Origin: Bacteroidota bacterium
Lineage (GTDB): Bacteria; Bacteroidota; Bacteroidia; Flavobacteriales; Flavobacteriaceae
Direction of reading: 5' to 3'
Assembly (NCBI GenBank): GCA_023434025.1
Contig: JAEYTL010000018.1
Span: 124,001 to 188,000, forward strand
Length of the DNA stretch: 64,000 bases
Shown: piece by piece, positions 44,379-54,383 of the stretch
Numbering within the stretch: the first letter of the stretch is position 1
Layout of the letters: each line of letters starts with the position of its first letter
The notes under the pieces: model-generated
Database searches by the model: none
What the model saw: only the letters and a program-made list of their open reading frames with translations
What the model was told of the DNA's origin: nothing
Position numbers and translations under genes: made by a program

Positions 44379-45740
44379 TTATTCTGCGTTATCTAAAAAT
44401 TCTTTAATCTTTTCTACATACTTGTCAAAGAAAGAACGTTTTATTTTATGTTCCGTACTTTCATTTTTTGATTCTGCCGCTTTTGGGGCTTCGGCTACAG
44501 GATCGGCTTTGGGCTCTTCTGCTATCGTTCCTTTAGGAATGGACTGTTCCATTTCCGACATCAAAATGGCACTCTTTGTATTATTATTGATGCTGTTCAT
44601 CATCAGGCCTACTGCTGTAGCATATAACGGGCTCGACATTTCTTCGTCTGAATTGCCTGCTAAGTGCTCATTCGGATAACCGATGCGGGTATCCATTCCG
44701 GTAATATATTCTACCAGTTGCTTGATGTGTTTCAGCTGTGAACCACCACCGGTTAACACAATCCCGGCTATCAGTTTCTTTTTCGGATCGTCGCATCCAT
44801 AGGATTTAATTTCATCAAAAACCTGTTCGATGATTTCCACTACCCGGGCATTGATTATCTTTGAAAGATTTTTTAATGATATTTCTTTGGGCTCGCGTCC
44901 TCTCAATCCGGGAATAGAAACAATTTCATTGTCTTTATTTTCCCCGGGCCAGGCTGATCCGAATTTTACTTTCAGTAATTCTGCCTGTTTTTCAATAATA
45001 GAGCAACCTTCTTTAATATCATCGGTTATTACATTTCCGCCAAAAGGAATAACGGCCGTATGACGAATAATGCCGTCTTTAAAAATAGCCAGATCGGTTG
45101 TTCCGCCTCCAATATCAATCAACGCCACCCCGGCTTCTTTTTCTTCCTGACTCAATACAGCATCTGATGAAGCAAGCGGCTCTAATGTTAAACCGGACAA
45201 TTCGATTCCGGCACTCTGAATGCACCGTCCTACATTCCGGATAGAAGCGGCATGGCCTACTACCACATGAAAACTGCTTTCCAACCGTCCGCCGTACATA
45301 CCGATAGGCTCTTTGATTTCTGCCTGCCCGTCGATTTTGAATTCCTGCGGCAACACATGAATGATTTCTTCTCCCGGCAGCATGGCCAACTTATGAACCT
45401 GACCAATAAGCTGTTCAATATCTTTATCACAGATTACCTCTTCGGGATTATTACGGCTGATATAATCACTGTGCTGAATACTTCGGATGTGCTGTCCGGC
45501 AATACCAACCACTACATCTTTGATCATATAGCCTGAATTTTCCTCAGCTTCGGCAACCGCGGTCTGTATGGACTGGATTGTTTGCGTAATATTATTAACC
45601 ACTCCTCTGTGAACACCCAAACTTTTGGATTTTCCCACCCCTAAGATTTCGAGTTTGCCGTACTCGTTTTTACGACCAATCATGGCCACGATTTTAGTGG
45701 TACCAATGTCTAAACCTACTGCGATGTTTTCATTTTTCAT
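44379..45740 (-). CDS. ftsA: Cell division protein FtsA
   Basis: The 453-residue actin-like protein anchors FtsZ to the membrane. It shows VGLDIGTTKIVAMIG (residues 7-21) as phosphate-1 loop, the SHS2-type 1C insertion, ALIDIGGGTTDLAIF and VLTGGGSQL for nucleotide binding. A linker rich in Ala/Glu/Pro and a C-terminal amphipathic helix (FFDKYVEKIKEFLDNAE) end it. Order and spacing (56 nt to ftsZ) are standard. Confidence 0.97.
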   Translation of the reverse strand: MKNENIAVGLDIGTTKIVAMIGRKNEYGKLEILGVGKSKSLGVHRGVVNNITQTIQSIQTAVAEAEENSGYMIKDVVVGIAGQHIRSIQHSDYISRNNPEEVICDKDIEQLIGQVHKLAMLPGEEIIHVLPQEFKIDGQAEIKEPIGMYGGRLESSFHVVVGHAASIRNVGRCIQSAGIELSGLTLEPLASSDAVLSQEEKEAGVALIDIGGGTTDLAIFKDGIIRHTAVIPFGGNVITDDIKEGCSIIEKQAELLKVKFGSAWPGENKDNEIVSIPGLRGREPKEISLKNLSKIINARVVEIIEQVFDEIKSYGCDDPKKKLIAGIVLTGGGSQLKHIKQLVEYITGMDTRIGYPNEHLAGNSDEEMSSPLYATAVGLMMNSINNNTKSAILMSEMEQSIPKGTIAEEPKADPVAEAPKAAESKNESTEHKIKRSFFDKYVEKIKEFLDNAE

Positions 45741-45746
45741 GTGCTT

Positions 45747-46472
45747 CTATTTTGTGCAAACTACCTGTTGCGTGAACTTCAGATTTATTACTTTGTAACC
45801 CATAATGGAACTGTCCTGAACTGCTTTTTGAAAAAAAGCCTTATAATTCCTGAATTTTTTTTCCATGTTGATGGTTTTTCCAAAATCAATATCGTAATCA
45901 AAATTTCTACTCTTCATTTTCAGGCTCCCGGATGGCATAACCCGAATGCCAATGATATTTTTTTTCAAAAACTCATCGTCGTGAATCATTCGAAACAATT
46001 TATATAAATCCTCTCTGTTTTTATCGTTTATCCCCCCCGAAACAAGCGGAACACGAGCAGTATGAATAGCTGACAGCGGCATTTTAGTTCCTTTATAATC
46101 AACATAATAAGAATTGCCGTTTTCAAATACTCTTGCAACTGGTGTCTTCTGCCTGACAACCGCTTTAAGATGACCATCTACACTCACAAAAACTTCTGCT
46201 TTTTCAATCATTTCGTGTTGGTTGATGGTATTCTCCAAATTATTCAAATCTAACGCAACTTTCCGTATACTGGAAGCATCTTTTTTATTTTCTATTAACA
46301 ATTTATTAACCGTTTCATGGGTAACAAAAAGCTGTTCACCGTCTAAAAATTCTACCGTGGCATTTTGCAGTTTCCGGTTCTCATTTCTTTTAGCCGTAAA
46401 CGAGTACAAAAAACCCAAAAGCATGAGCATCAGCATCAAACGAATAGTGTTCCACTTAAAATATTTTTTCAT
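45747..46472 (-). CDS. ftsQ: Cell division protein FtsQ
   Basis: The 241-residue bitopic protein has a short cytoplasmic N-terminus, one membrane helix (about 9-26, IRLMLMLMLLGFLYSF) and a periplasmic POTRA-like plus beta domain (MIEKAEVFVSVDGHLKAVV, PVARVFENGNSYYVD). This fits FtsQ of the divisome, in its usual place between murC and ftsA. It overlaps the end of murC by 17 bases. Confidence 0.9.
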   Translation of the reverse strand: MKKYFKWNTIRLMLMLMLLGFLYSFTAKRNENRKLQNATVEFLDGEQLFVTHETVNKLLIENKKDASSIRKVALDLNNLENTINQHEMIEKAEVFVSVDGHLKAVVRQKTPVARVFENGNSYYVDYKGTKMPLSAIHTARVPLVSGGINDKNREDLYKLFRMIHDDEFLKKNIIGIRVMPSGSLKMKSRNFDYDIDFGKTINMEKKFRNYKAFFQKAVQDSSIMGYKVINLKFTQQVVCTK

Positions 46473-47808
46473 TCAATCGCTCTTTTATCGGTTTAACCAA
46501 TTCGCCTATATCACCCGCACCAATCGTTATAACAACTGTTGCCTCTGTCTGTAAAACAGCACCAATCAAATCGTTTTTTGTGACCAATTTCTTGTTCGGG
46601 TTATCTATTTTAGACAACAGCCATTCCGACGTAACCCCTTCCATCGGAAGCTCTCTGGCCGGATAAATATCGAGTAAAATAATTTCGTCAAACCGGGACA
46701 AACTTCCGGCAAAATCATCCGCAAAATCTTTTGTTCTGCTGTACAAGTGCGGCTGAAAAACGGCCAATACTTTCTGTCCGGGATACAATTCCCTTACTGC
46801 CTGGTGCACTGCGTTTATCTCGGTTGGATGATGGGCATAATCATCAATAAAAACCAGTTTTTCTGTTTTAATCTGATAGGAGAACCTGCGTTTGATTCCG
46901 TTAAATGTACTCAAAGCCCTGGCAATGCCTTCGGTTGGGGAACCATAAGTTTTAGCCATCGCCAAAGCCATGAGAGCATTCATTAAATTATGCCTTCCGG
47001 GTAAATTAAAACGTACATTTTTAATGGTTTCAGCCGGTGTTCTTACATCAAAAACGTAGGCACTGTTTTCTATTCTAACGTTGAAAGCCGTGAAATCAGC
47101 TGTTTCATTAACCGCAACTTTTATACCTGAAAGCGGCAGCTCTTTGGGCGTAAAAAAATGGTTTTTATCTGCTACTTTAGCTGCGAATTCAACAAAAGCG
47201 GCTTCTATTGAAGCTGAACTGCCGTAAATATCCAAATGATCGGCATCCATAGAGGTAACACATGCCATGTTGGGGTGAAGATGTAGAAATGAACGGTCAA
47301 ATTCATCAGCTTCTACCACCGTTACCGTTTTGCCGTTTCCTATCAAGTTGGAATTATAATTTTCTACTATTCCACCTAAAAAAGCGGTAACATCCACCCC
47401 ACATTCATACAATATATGTCCCAAAATACTGGAAGTTGTTGTCTTTCCATGTGTTCCCGCTATTGCAAAACAATAGGTATCTTTGGTGATGATACCCAAC
47501 ACTTCTGCCCTTTTTTTAATAACATATCCACTGTCTTTCAGATAATTCCATTCGCTATGCGACACAGGAACAGCCGGCGTGACAATAACCAACGTGTTTT
47601 CTTTACTAAAACCTGATGGAATTTTATCGATAGTATCATCAAAATGAACCTGTATTCCAATCATTTCCAGTTCCCGGGTCAGCTCGGTTTCCGTTTTATC
47701 ATAACCGGCAATTGTTTTTCCTAAATAGCTGAAATAGCGGGCAAGTGCACTCATTCCGATTCCTCCGATTCCGATGAAATAAACGTTATGGATTTGATTT
47801 AGATTCAT
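46456..47808 (-). CDS. murC: UDP-N-acetylmuramate--L-alanine ligase
   Basis: MurC adds L-Ala to UDP-MurNAc, the first Mur ligase step. The 450-residue protein has the N-terminal Rossmann motif FIGIGGIGMSALARY (about 10-24), the ATP loop AGTHGKTTTSS, the metal/substrate region EADEFDRSF and DDYAHHPTEI. I chose the ATG at 47808 (MNLNQIHNVYF). An ATG 15 nt upstream is possible but adds only MVARY. Confidence 0.96.
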   Translation of the reverse strand: MNLNQIHNVYFIGIGGIGMSALARYFSYLGKTIAGYDKTETELTRELEMIGIQVHFDDTIDKIPSGFSKENTLVIVTPAVPVSHSEWNYLKDSGYVIKKRAEVLGIITKDTYCFAIAGTHGKTTTSSILGHILYECGVDVTAFLGGIVENYNSNLIGNGKTVTVVEADEFDRSFLHLHPNMACVTSMDADHLDIYGSSASIEAAFVEFAAKVADKNHFFTPKELPLSGIKVAVNETADFTAFNVRIENSAYVFDVRTPAETIKNVRFNLPGRHNLMNALMALAMAKTYGSPTEGIARALSTFNGIKRRFSYQIKTEKLVFIDDYAHHPTEINAVHQAVRELYPGQKVLAVFQPHLYSRTKDFADDFAGSLSRFDEIILLDIYPARELPMEGVTSEWLLSKIDNPNKKLVTKNDLIGAVLQTEATVVITIGAGDIGELVKPIKERLNEKIF

Positions 47809-47838
47809 ATATCTTGCCACCAATCTAAATTGGGATTT

Positions 47839-48933
47839 CTATTTTTTTATTAGTTTACTGATTTCCTTAACAATATCTTTTGTTGCATTGGGTTTGGCTA
47901 ATTTCTGCATTTGGCTGCCTAATTCTGCCTGCCTTTTTTCATCCGTTACCAACGCTGAAAAAACGGTTTCAAATTTTTCATCCAACTCATTTTCTCTCAA
48001 CAAAACTGCTCCGCCTTTATCCGCAACCGCTTTTGCATTTTTGGTCTGATGATCCTCTGCCACATTGGGAGAGGGAATAAAAATAACCGGTTTTCCCACC
48101 AGACAAAGTTCTGAAACCGAAGAAGCTCCTGCCCTGGAGATAATAACATCAGCCGCTGCATAAACCAGGTCCATACGATCAATAAACGAAACAACTTTTA
48201 CATTAGGCTTCTCGTTAAAATGGCTGTACTGGTCAAAATAAAGTTTGCCGCACTGCCAGATTACCTGAATATTCTGGTTTATTATAAAATCCAACTCCTC
48301 AGCAATAAGCTGATTGATTCTTCTTGCTCCCAAGCTTCCGCCCAAAACCAGTAAGGTTTTTTTGGTTGCGTCTAAAGCAAAATAAGTCAACGCATCCAGT
48401 CGTTTATTATCGATTGAAATCAAATCTTCACGAACAGGATTTCCCGTTAATTTTATTTTGTTTTTTGGAAAAAACCGCTCCAGATTATCATACGCCACAC
48501 AAATCACAGCCGCTCTTTTACTCAAAATTTTGTTGGTAATACCGGGATAAGAATTCTGCTCCTGTACCACGACCGGTACTTTCATGACTGCCGCCGCACG
48601 CAACAAAGGACCAGAAGCAAAACCACCTGTTCCGATAACCACATCCGGTTTAAATGATTTGATGATCCGTCTTGATTTTATCAAACTGTCAATGACCTTT
48701 ACCGGAAACATCAGGTTCTGTAAGGTTAACTTTCGCTGTAATCCCGCTATCCACAGTCCTTTTATAGGATAACCGGCTTGCGGCACTTTTTGCATTTCCA
48801 TTTTATCCTTTGCCCCGACAAACAAAATTTCACAATCCGGAAACTGTGCTTTTAATTCATCGGCAATTGCAACAGCCGGGTAGATATGTCCCCCGGTTCC
48901 GCCACCGCTAAGTATGAATTTCAAGTGGTTCAT
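47839..48933 (-). CDS. murG: UDP-GlcNAc:lipid I N-acetylglucosaminyltransferase
   Basis: MurG makes lipid II from lipid I at the inner face of the membrane. The 364 residues have the N-terminal glycine loop [12 protein letters not shown] (about 8-19), GTGGFASGP, the central GGSLGA and the C-terminal donor-site motif [23 protein letters not shown]. The stop lies 1 base past the ftsW start side, so the pair is tightly coupled. Confidence 0.97.
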   Translation of the reverse strand: MNHLKFILSGGGTGGHIYPAVAIADELKAQFPDCEILFVGAKDKMEMQKVPQAGYPIKGLWIAGLQRKLTLQNLMFPVKVIDSLIKSRRIIKSFKPDVVIGTGGFASGPLLRAAAVMKVPVVVQEQNSYPGITNKILSKRAAVICVAYDNLERFFPKNKIKLTGNPVREDLISIDNKRLDALTYFALDATKKTLLVLGGSLGARRINQLIAEELDFIINQNIQVIWQCGKLYFDQYSHFNEKPNVKVVSFIDRMDLVYAAADVIISRAGASSVSELCLVGKPVIFIPSPNVAEDHQTKNAKAVADKGGAVLLRENELDEKFETVFSALVTDEKRQAELGSQMQKLAKPNATKDIVKEISKLIKK

Positions 48934-48934
48934 T

Positions 48935-50242
48935 TTATTTGTTTAAAACGACATTCATCGGATTATCTTCAATTGAATAATCCGGCTCATTATTATTTTC
49001 TTCTCTTTGAAGAGCCTCTTCATCTTCCTTCAATTGCTTGTCTATCATTTTCTGAAGAGCGGCGTCACGCATAGCTTTCTCTTTATTTTCGGCCGCAATT
49101 TCTTCTTCTTTTTTGGTCACATTGATGATGATTCCCAGAGCCAGGCAGGTCACCCAAATAGAGCTTCCTCCGCTACTGATTAAAGGCAGCGTTTGTCCGG
49201 TAGTGGGTAATAATTCTACCGCCACCCCCATATTGATCATTGCCTGAAATACAATAGGAAAACCAAGTCCGACCACCACTAATTTACCGAACAAAGTATT
49301 TGCCTTGTGGGCAGCTATAACAATTCTGAAAAACAACAACAGATAAATCCCCAAAATTGCCAAGCCTCCTGCCAAACCGAATTCTTCCACTATAATGGCA
49401 TAAATAAAATCGGAGGATGACTGGGGCAAAAAGTTTTTCTGAACACTTTTACCGGGACCAAGCCCATACACTCCACCGGTTGCAATAGCTGTTTTAGCTC
49501 TTTCAATCTGATAGATTTCATCCGGATCCTGAATATCATCATTAAAAAACCGTTCCAAACGGGCTTCCCAGGTATTGACCCTTGTTGTCAATGGATTTGG
49601 AAATGCTTTCGCTATCAGAATAAAGAACGCAAATGACACGATCCCGATGCCTAACACAGCTCCTATATATTTTAACGGATACTTTCCGATGAAAACCAAC
49701 ATCAAAACCATTGCAAAAATTAATGCCGCTGTAGAAAAATTTGCCGGTAAAATAAACATGAGAGTAATTCCAACCGGAAGCCATAAGTCAATGAATGACG
49801 ATTTAAAAGTGATGGGTTCTTCTCTGGTTTTAGACAAATAACGGGCTACAAAAATCATCAGGACAATAAATGCGAATGTGGAGGGCTGGAAAGAGATCCC
49901 GACAAACGGCACCTGAATCCACCGGCTCGCATTGGCTCCTGCGATCACAGTCCCCTTGAACAGCGTATAACCTAAAAGCAACCAGATAAACGGTAATAAA
50001 ATCCTTGAAATACTTCTGAAGTAATGATACGGAATTTTGTGAATCCGGTAAATGATAAAAAAACCTAAGGCAACATGCACCAGGTGTTTAACCAAATAAC
50101 TTACCGTATTACCGGTTCCTTTTCCGGCATACGCCAAATTACTGCTGGCACTGAAAACCGGCATAAAAGAAAACAGAGCCAACAGGGCAACCAATGCCCA
50201 GATGACTTTATCTCCTCTTAAACTTTTAATCAGTGCTAACAT
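48935..50242 (-). CDS. ftsW: Peptidoglycan glycosyltransferase / lipid II polymerase FtsW
   Basis: The 435-residue SEDS protein has about ten membrane helices and the family motifs [21 protein letters not shown] and the C-terminal [15 protein letters not shown]. It polymerises septal glycan strands with FtsI. A long charged cytoplasmic tail of about 65 residues ([18 protein letters not shown] onward) follows the last helix, longer than in E. coli. A 107-nt gap separates it from murD. Confidence 0.95.
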   Translation of the reverse strand: MLALIKSLRGDKVIWALVALLALFSFMPVFSASSNLAYAGKGTGNTVSYLVKHLVHVALGFFIIYRIHKIPYHYFRSISRILLPFIWLLLGYTLFKGTVIAGANASRWIQVPFVGISFQPSTFAFIVLMIFVARYLSKTREEPITFKSSFIDLWLPVGITLMFILPANFSTAALIFAMVLMLVFIGKYPLKYIGAVLGIGIVSFAFFILIAKAFPNPLTTRVNTWEARLERFFNDDIQDPDEIYQIERAKTAIATGGVYGLGPGKSVQKNFLPQSSSDFIYAIIVEEFGLAGGLAILGIYLLLFFRIVIAAHKANTLFGKLVVVGLGFPIVFQAMINMGVAVELLPTTGQTLPLISSGGSSIWVTCLALGIIINVTKKEEEIAAENKEKAMRDAALQKMIDKQLKEDEEALQREENNNEPDYSIEDNPMNVVLNK

Positions 50243-50349
50243 ATTTTATTTTTTCTGCTTTATAAAGTAATTATTCAAACTTCATCATCATTCACAACGA
50301 CAAAAAAATTATTCCGTTTCCCAACTCCCAACTTACCTCTCTCATCTCC
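50243..50349. other. Intergenic gap between ftsW and murD with purine-rich tract
   Basis: This is the only sizeable gap inside the dcw cluster. On the minus strand it starts with a G/A-rich stretch carrying GTTGGGAGTTGGGAA-type repeats, followed by an AT-rich part before ftsW. No promoter or hairpin terminator was recognised. Confidence 0.4.
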
Positions 50350-51681
50350 CTACAAATTCCGAACCGCCAACTTAAACTGCCTTCCCCTGTCTTCATAATT
50401 TTCAAACAAATCGAAACTGGCACAAGCCGGTGACAACAGAACAGTATCTCCTTTTTCGGCTAAATGCTGGGCTGTCCGAACGGCATCATTCATCGAAGTA
50501 ACTTCTACCATCACATCCACTACATTTCCAAAAGCATCAATGATTTTTTTATTATCGACCCCCAGGCAAATAATGGCTTTTACCTTTTCACGGACCAATG
50601 GCATCAACTCAGAGTAATCGTTTCCTTTATCAATTCCGCCAACGATCCATACTGTTGGGGTTGACATACTGTCCAAAGCAAAAAATGTTGCATTTACATT
50701 GGTTGCCTTACTGTCATTGATGTATTGTACATTTTGAATTTTCAGCACACGTTCCAAACGATGCTCCACACCCTGAAAATTAGACAGGCTCTCCCGGATG
50801 GTTTGCTTTCTGATTCGCATCAGCTGAGCCACCGAGGTTGCCGCCATGGCATTTTTCATGTTGTGCTTTCCCTCCAAAGCCATTGTTTTGGTTTCCATTG
50901 TAAATTCTTCTTCGTTGATGTACATTTCCATAGTGTCGTTATTTATAAATCCTCCCATCCGGTGCTTTTGTTTAAGCGAAAATGGTATTAATTGTGCTTT
51001 TGTTTTGTGGTTGCTTAACCAATTTGTGGTTGCCTCATCATCAGCATCATAAATCAAATAGTCTTCTTCTGTTTGATTCATTGTAATTCTGAATTTTGAA
51101 GCGATATAGTTCTCATACTTATATTCATATCTATCCAAATGATCCGGGCTGATATTGGTGATGATAGCGATGTGCGGCTTATAGTTAATGATTCCATCCA
51201 ACTGAAAACTACTTAACTCCAGCACATACACATCATAAGCTTCATCGGCCACCTGCCAGGCAAAACTTTTTCCGATATTTCCGGCCAAACCTACATTTAA
51301 ACCTCCTGACTTTAACAGGTGATAGGTAAGCATAGTGGTCGTGGTCTTGCCGTTGCTTCCCGTAATTCCGATGGTGACGGCCTCCGTAAACTGTGAAGCA
51401 AACTCAATTTCTGAAATCACCGGCACCTGCTTTTCACGCAATTTTTTTACGATACCTGCTTTATCCGGAATCCCGGGGCTTTTCATCACTACGTCTGCAT
51501 TCAGAATCAATGCCTCCGTGTGTTGTTCATCTTCCCAGGCAATGTCATTAAGCAATAGAACTTCTTTATAATTGTCTTTTATTTTTCCGAAATCGGATAA
51601 AAAAACATCATAGCCTTTTCTCTTTCCCAAAATAGCGGTTCCTACTCCGCTTTCTCCTCCTCCCAACACAACCAGCCGCAT
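50350..51681 (-). CDS. murD: UDP-N-acetylmuramoyl-L-alanine--D-glutamate ligase
   Basis: The 443-residue MurD adds D-Glu to UDP-MurNAc-L-Ala. Signatures are LGGGESGVGTAIL (about 5-17), the ATP loop GITGSNGKTTTT, NISPDHLDRY, and NDSKATNVNAT (residues about 330). It is 1 nt from mraY. Confidence 0.96.
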   Translation of the reverse strand: MRLVVLGGGESGVGTAILGKRKGYDVFLSDFGKIKDNYKEVLLLNDIAWEDEQHTEALILNADVVMKSPGIPDKAGIVKKLREKQVPVISEIEFASQFTEAVTIGITGSNGKTTTTMLTYHLLKSGGLNVGLAGNIGKSFAWQVADEAYDVYVLELSSFQLDGIINYKPHIAIITNISPDHLDRYEYKYENYIASKFRITMNQTEEDYLIYDADDEATTNWLSNHKTKAQLIPFSLKQKHRMGGFINNDTMEMYINEEEFTMETKTMALEGKHNMKNAMAATSVAQLMRIRKQTIRESLSNFQGVEHRLERVLKIQNVQYINDSKATNVNATFFALDSMSTPTVWIVGGIDKGNDYSELMPLVREKVKAIICLGVDNKKIIDAFGNVVDVMVEVTSMNDAVRTAQHLAEKGDTVLLSPACASFDLFENYEDRGRQFKLAVRNL

Positions 51682-51682
51682 C

Positions 51683-52912
51683 TTATCTTAATTTTAAGGT
51701 TACGATGGATAAAATGGCCAGTAATATACCTACAATCCAAAACCGGGTTACAATTTTACTTTCGTGGTATCCTTTTTTCTGGTAATGATGGTGTAAAGGC
51801 GACATCAGAAAAATCCGTCTTCCTTCACCAAATTTCTTTTTGGTATATTTAAAATAACTAACCTGCATAACCACCGATAAATTCTCCGCCAGGAATATCC
51901 CGCAGATAACCGGAATAAGTAATTCTTTGCGGATGGCAATAGCGATTACGGCTATGATGCCACCGATGGTTAAACTTCCGGTATCTCCCATAAAAACAGC
52001 TGCAGGATAACTGTTATACCACAAAAACCCGATAAGCGACCCTACAAAAGCAGAAATAAACACCGTCATTTCACCGGAATTGGGTATATACATAATATTC
52101 AGGTAATTGGAAAAAATGATATTCCCCGAAACGAATGTAAAAATCCCCAGGGTGAGTACAGAAATAGCCGAGGTTCCTGCAGCAAGACCGTCGATTCCGT
52201 CGGTTAAATTAGCTCCGTTTGAAACAGCCGTGATGATGAAAATCACGATGGGAATGAAAATTAACCACGCCCAATTTTCATAACCTTCTCCCATAAACGA
52301 CAACAAATCAGCATAATCAAATTCATTATTTTTAAAGAACGGTATTGTTGTAGCGGTTGATTTTTCTTCCATGGAAACCGATGCCGTTACTACCTCGGTA
52401 TTGGGCTGTAAAATATTGGTTCGCTGGGTATCTTTTCTAACTGTTACACCCGGATTAAAATAAAGTACGGATCCCACAATCAGTCCCAATCCAACCTGTC
52501 CGATTACTTTAAATTTTCCTTTTAAGCCTTCTTTGTCTTTTTTGAATATTTTGATATAATCATCGACAAACCCGATTGTACCCATCCACAATGTGGTAAC
52601 CACCAGCAAAATGATGTAAATATTATCTAATCTGGCCAGTAAAATTACCGGAATCAGTGTAGCCATAATAATAATCAGTCCACCCATGGTAGGCGTTCCG
52701 GCCTTTTGTGTCTGTCCTTCTAAACCGAGTTCACGAACCGTCTCTCCTACCTGCTGGTTTCGCAGAAAATTTATCACCCGTTTACCGTAAATGGTAGAAA
52801 GCAAAAGCGACAACAGAACCGCTAATCCGGAACGGAAAGTGATGTATTGAAAAACTCCGGTTCCGGGAATATCGAGTATTTTGTCTAAATATTCAAATAA
52901 ATAATACAGCAT
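51683..52912 (-). CDS. mraY: Phospho-N-acetylmuramoyl-pentapeptide transferase
   Basis: MraY transfers phospho-MurNAc-pentapeptide to undecaprenyl phosphate, giving lipid I. The 409-residue polytopic protein has [18 protein letters not shown] with the catalytic Asp pair, [20 protein letters not shown] and the cytoplasmic [11 protein letters not shown] motif. Length and an extra loop of about 40 residues (about 165-205) are typical for Bacteroidota. Confidence 0.97.
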   Translation of the reverse strand: MLYYLFEYLDKILDIPGTGVFQYITFRSGLAVLLSLLLSTIYGKRVINFLRNQQVGETVRELGLEGQTQKAGTPTMGGLIIIMATLIPVILLARLDNIYIILLVVTTLWMGTIGFVDDYIKIFKKDKEGLKGKFKVIGQVGLGLIVGSVLYFNPGVTVRKDTQRTNILQPNTEVVTASVSMEEKSTATTIPFFKNNEFDYADLLSFMGEGYENWAWLIFIPIVIFIITAVSNGANLTDGIDGLAAGTSAISVLTLGIFTFVSGNIIFSNYLNIMYIPNSGEMTVFISAFVGSLIGFLWYNSYPAAVFMGDTGSLTIGGIIAVIAIAIRKELLIPVICGIFLAENLSVVMQVSYFKYTKKKFGEGRRIFLMSPLHHHYQKKGYHESKIVTRFWIVGILLAILSIVTLKLR

Positions 52913-52919
52913 ATCAGTT

Positions 52920-54383
52920 CTATTGAGTTCGTTCTTCTAATAGTTCTTTTACGGTTTCCATGTCGTCAAAATGATGACGGACACCTTTAATTTCCTGATA
53001 GGTTTCATGTCCTTTGCCTGCAATCAGGATTATGTCGTTTGGTTTTGCCAGCTGACAGGCTACTTTAATAGCCTGTTTTCTGTCTAAAACAGTCAGTGTT
53101 TTGCGGTGGTTCTGCGGCTCCACTCCTTTCTCCATATCCATTAGAATACTGGCCGGATCCTCGCTCCTGGGGTTATCGGAAGTCAGAATTACCTTATCAC
53201 TCAACGTTGACGCTATGTTGGCCATTACGGGACGTTTGGTTTTATCTCTGTCGCCACCACAACCAACAACTGTTATTAACTGCTCATTCTTGGTACGGAT
53301 ATCGTTAATGGTACCCAGCACATTTTCCAGAGCATCCGGTGTGTGGGCATAGTCAACAATCGCCGTAATTTTATCTTGTGAAACCACAAACTGGAAACGG
53401 CCTGAAACACTTTCTAATTCAGACAATAAACGGAGTACTTCCAGACTATCCAGCCCCAGTTCTACCGCAGTGCCATAAATAGCCAGTAAATTGTAGGCAT
53501 TGAATGACCCAATCAATTTTACCCAGACTTCGTTTCCGTTTATCTTTAACAATAATCCGCTTAACTGATTCTCTAAAATGGCTGCTTTATAATCAGCGTA
53601 TGATTTCAGGGCATAGGTTAATTTTCTGGCTTTGGTGTTCTGCAACATCAGATTACCGTTCTTATCATCCGCATTAGACAAAGCAAAAGCTGTTTTGGAC
53701 AAATGGTCAAAAAAGTACTTTTTCACATCGCGGTACTCCGCAAAAGTGTTATGATAATCTAAATGATCATGAGAAAGATTGGTAAAAATTCCTCCTGAAA
53801 AAGCTAATCCTTCGGTTCTTTTCTGATGGATTCCGTGCGAGCTTACTTCCATGAAACAAAACTCTACACCAACTTTATTCATTTCTGACAAATAGTAGTT
53901 TATGGTCAGTGAATCCGGTGTGGTATGCGTAGCCGGAAACACCTCGTCATTTACCAGAATTTTTACCGTAGAAAGCAATCCAACCTTGTAACCTGCTTTT
54001 TTAAATAACTGATAAAGCAGGGAAGCGACCGTTGTTTTACCGTTGGTTCCTGTAATCCCGACTAATTTTAAATTTTGAGACGGGTAGCCATAATAATTAG
54101 AAGCCAAAAAAGCGAGAGCCAAATTGGTGTCTTTTACCTGAACATAGGTAACCCCATTGACAATTATTTCCGGAAAAACATCACATACAATTACGGCAGC
54201 ACCCTGGTTAAGAGCTTTCTCAATAAAATCATGCCCGTTTGAAACCGTTCCGCGGATAGCCACAAAAACATCGTTCAGCTCCACTTTTCGGGAGTCAAAC
54301 TCAATTTTATTGATTGCTACATCGGTGGATCCTTTGACTGCTTCAATACTTACTTTGTACAATATGTCTTTTAAGGTGCTCAA
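52920..54383 (-). CDS. murE: UDP-MurNAc-tripeptide ligase
   Basis: The 487-residue MurE adds the third amino acid of the stem peptide. It has the ATP loop [12 protein letters not shown], the carbamylated-Lys region and the specificity motif DNPRSEDP, which indicates meso-diaminopimelate as substrate. The start codon overlaps the ftsI stop by 4 bases. Confidence 0.97.
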   Translation of the reverse strand: MSTLKDILYKVSIEAVKGSTDVAINKIEFDSRKVELNDVFVAIRGTVSNGHDFIEKALNQGAAVIVCDVFPEIIVNGVTYVQVKDTNLALAFLASNYYGYPSQNLKLVGITGTNGKTTVASLLYQLFKKAGYKVGLLSTVKILVNDEVFPATHTTPDSLTINYYLSEMNKVGVEFCFMEVSSHGIHQKRTEGLAFSGGIFTNLSHDHLDYHNTFAEYRDVKKYFFDHLSKTAFALSNADDKNGNLMLQNTKARKLTYALKSYADYKAAILENQLSGLLLKINGNEVWVKLIGSFNAYNLLAIYGTAVELGLDSLEVLRLLSELESVSGRFQFVVSQDKITAIVDYAHTPDALENVLGTINDIRTKNEQLITVVGCGGDRDKTKRPVMANIASTLSDKVILTSDNPRSEDPASILMDMEKGVEPQNHRKTLTVLDRKQAIKVACQLAKPNDIILIAGKGHETYQEIKGVRHHFDDMETVKELLEERTQ

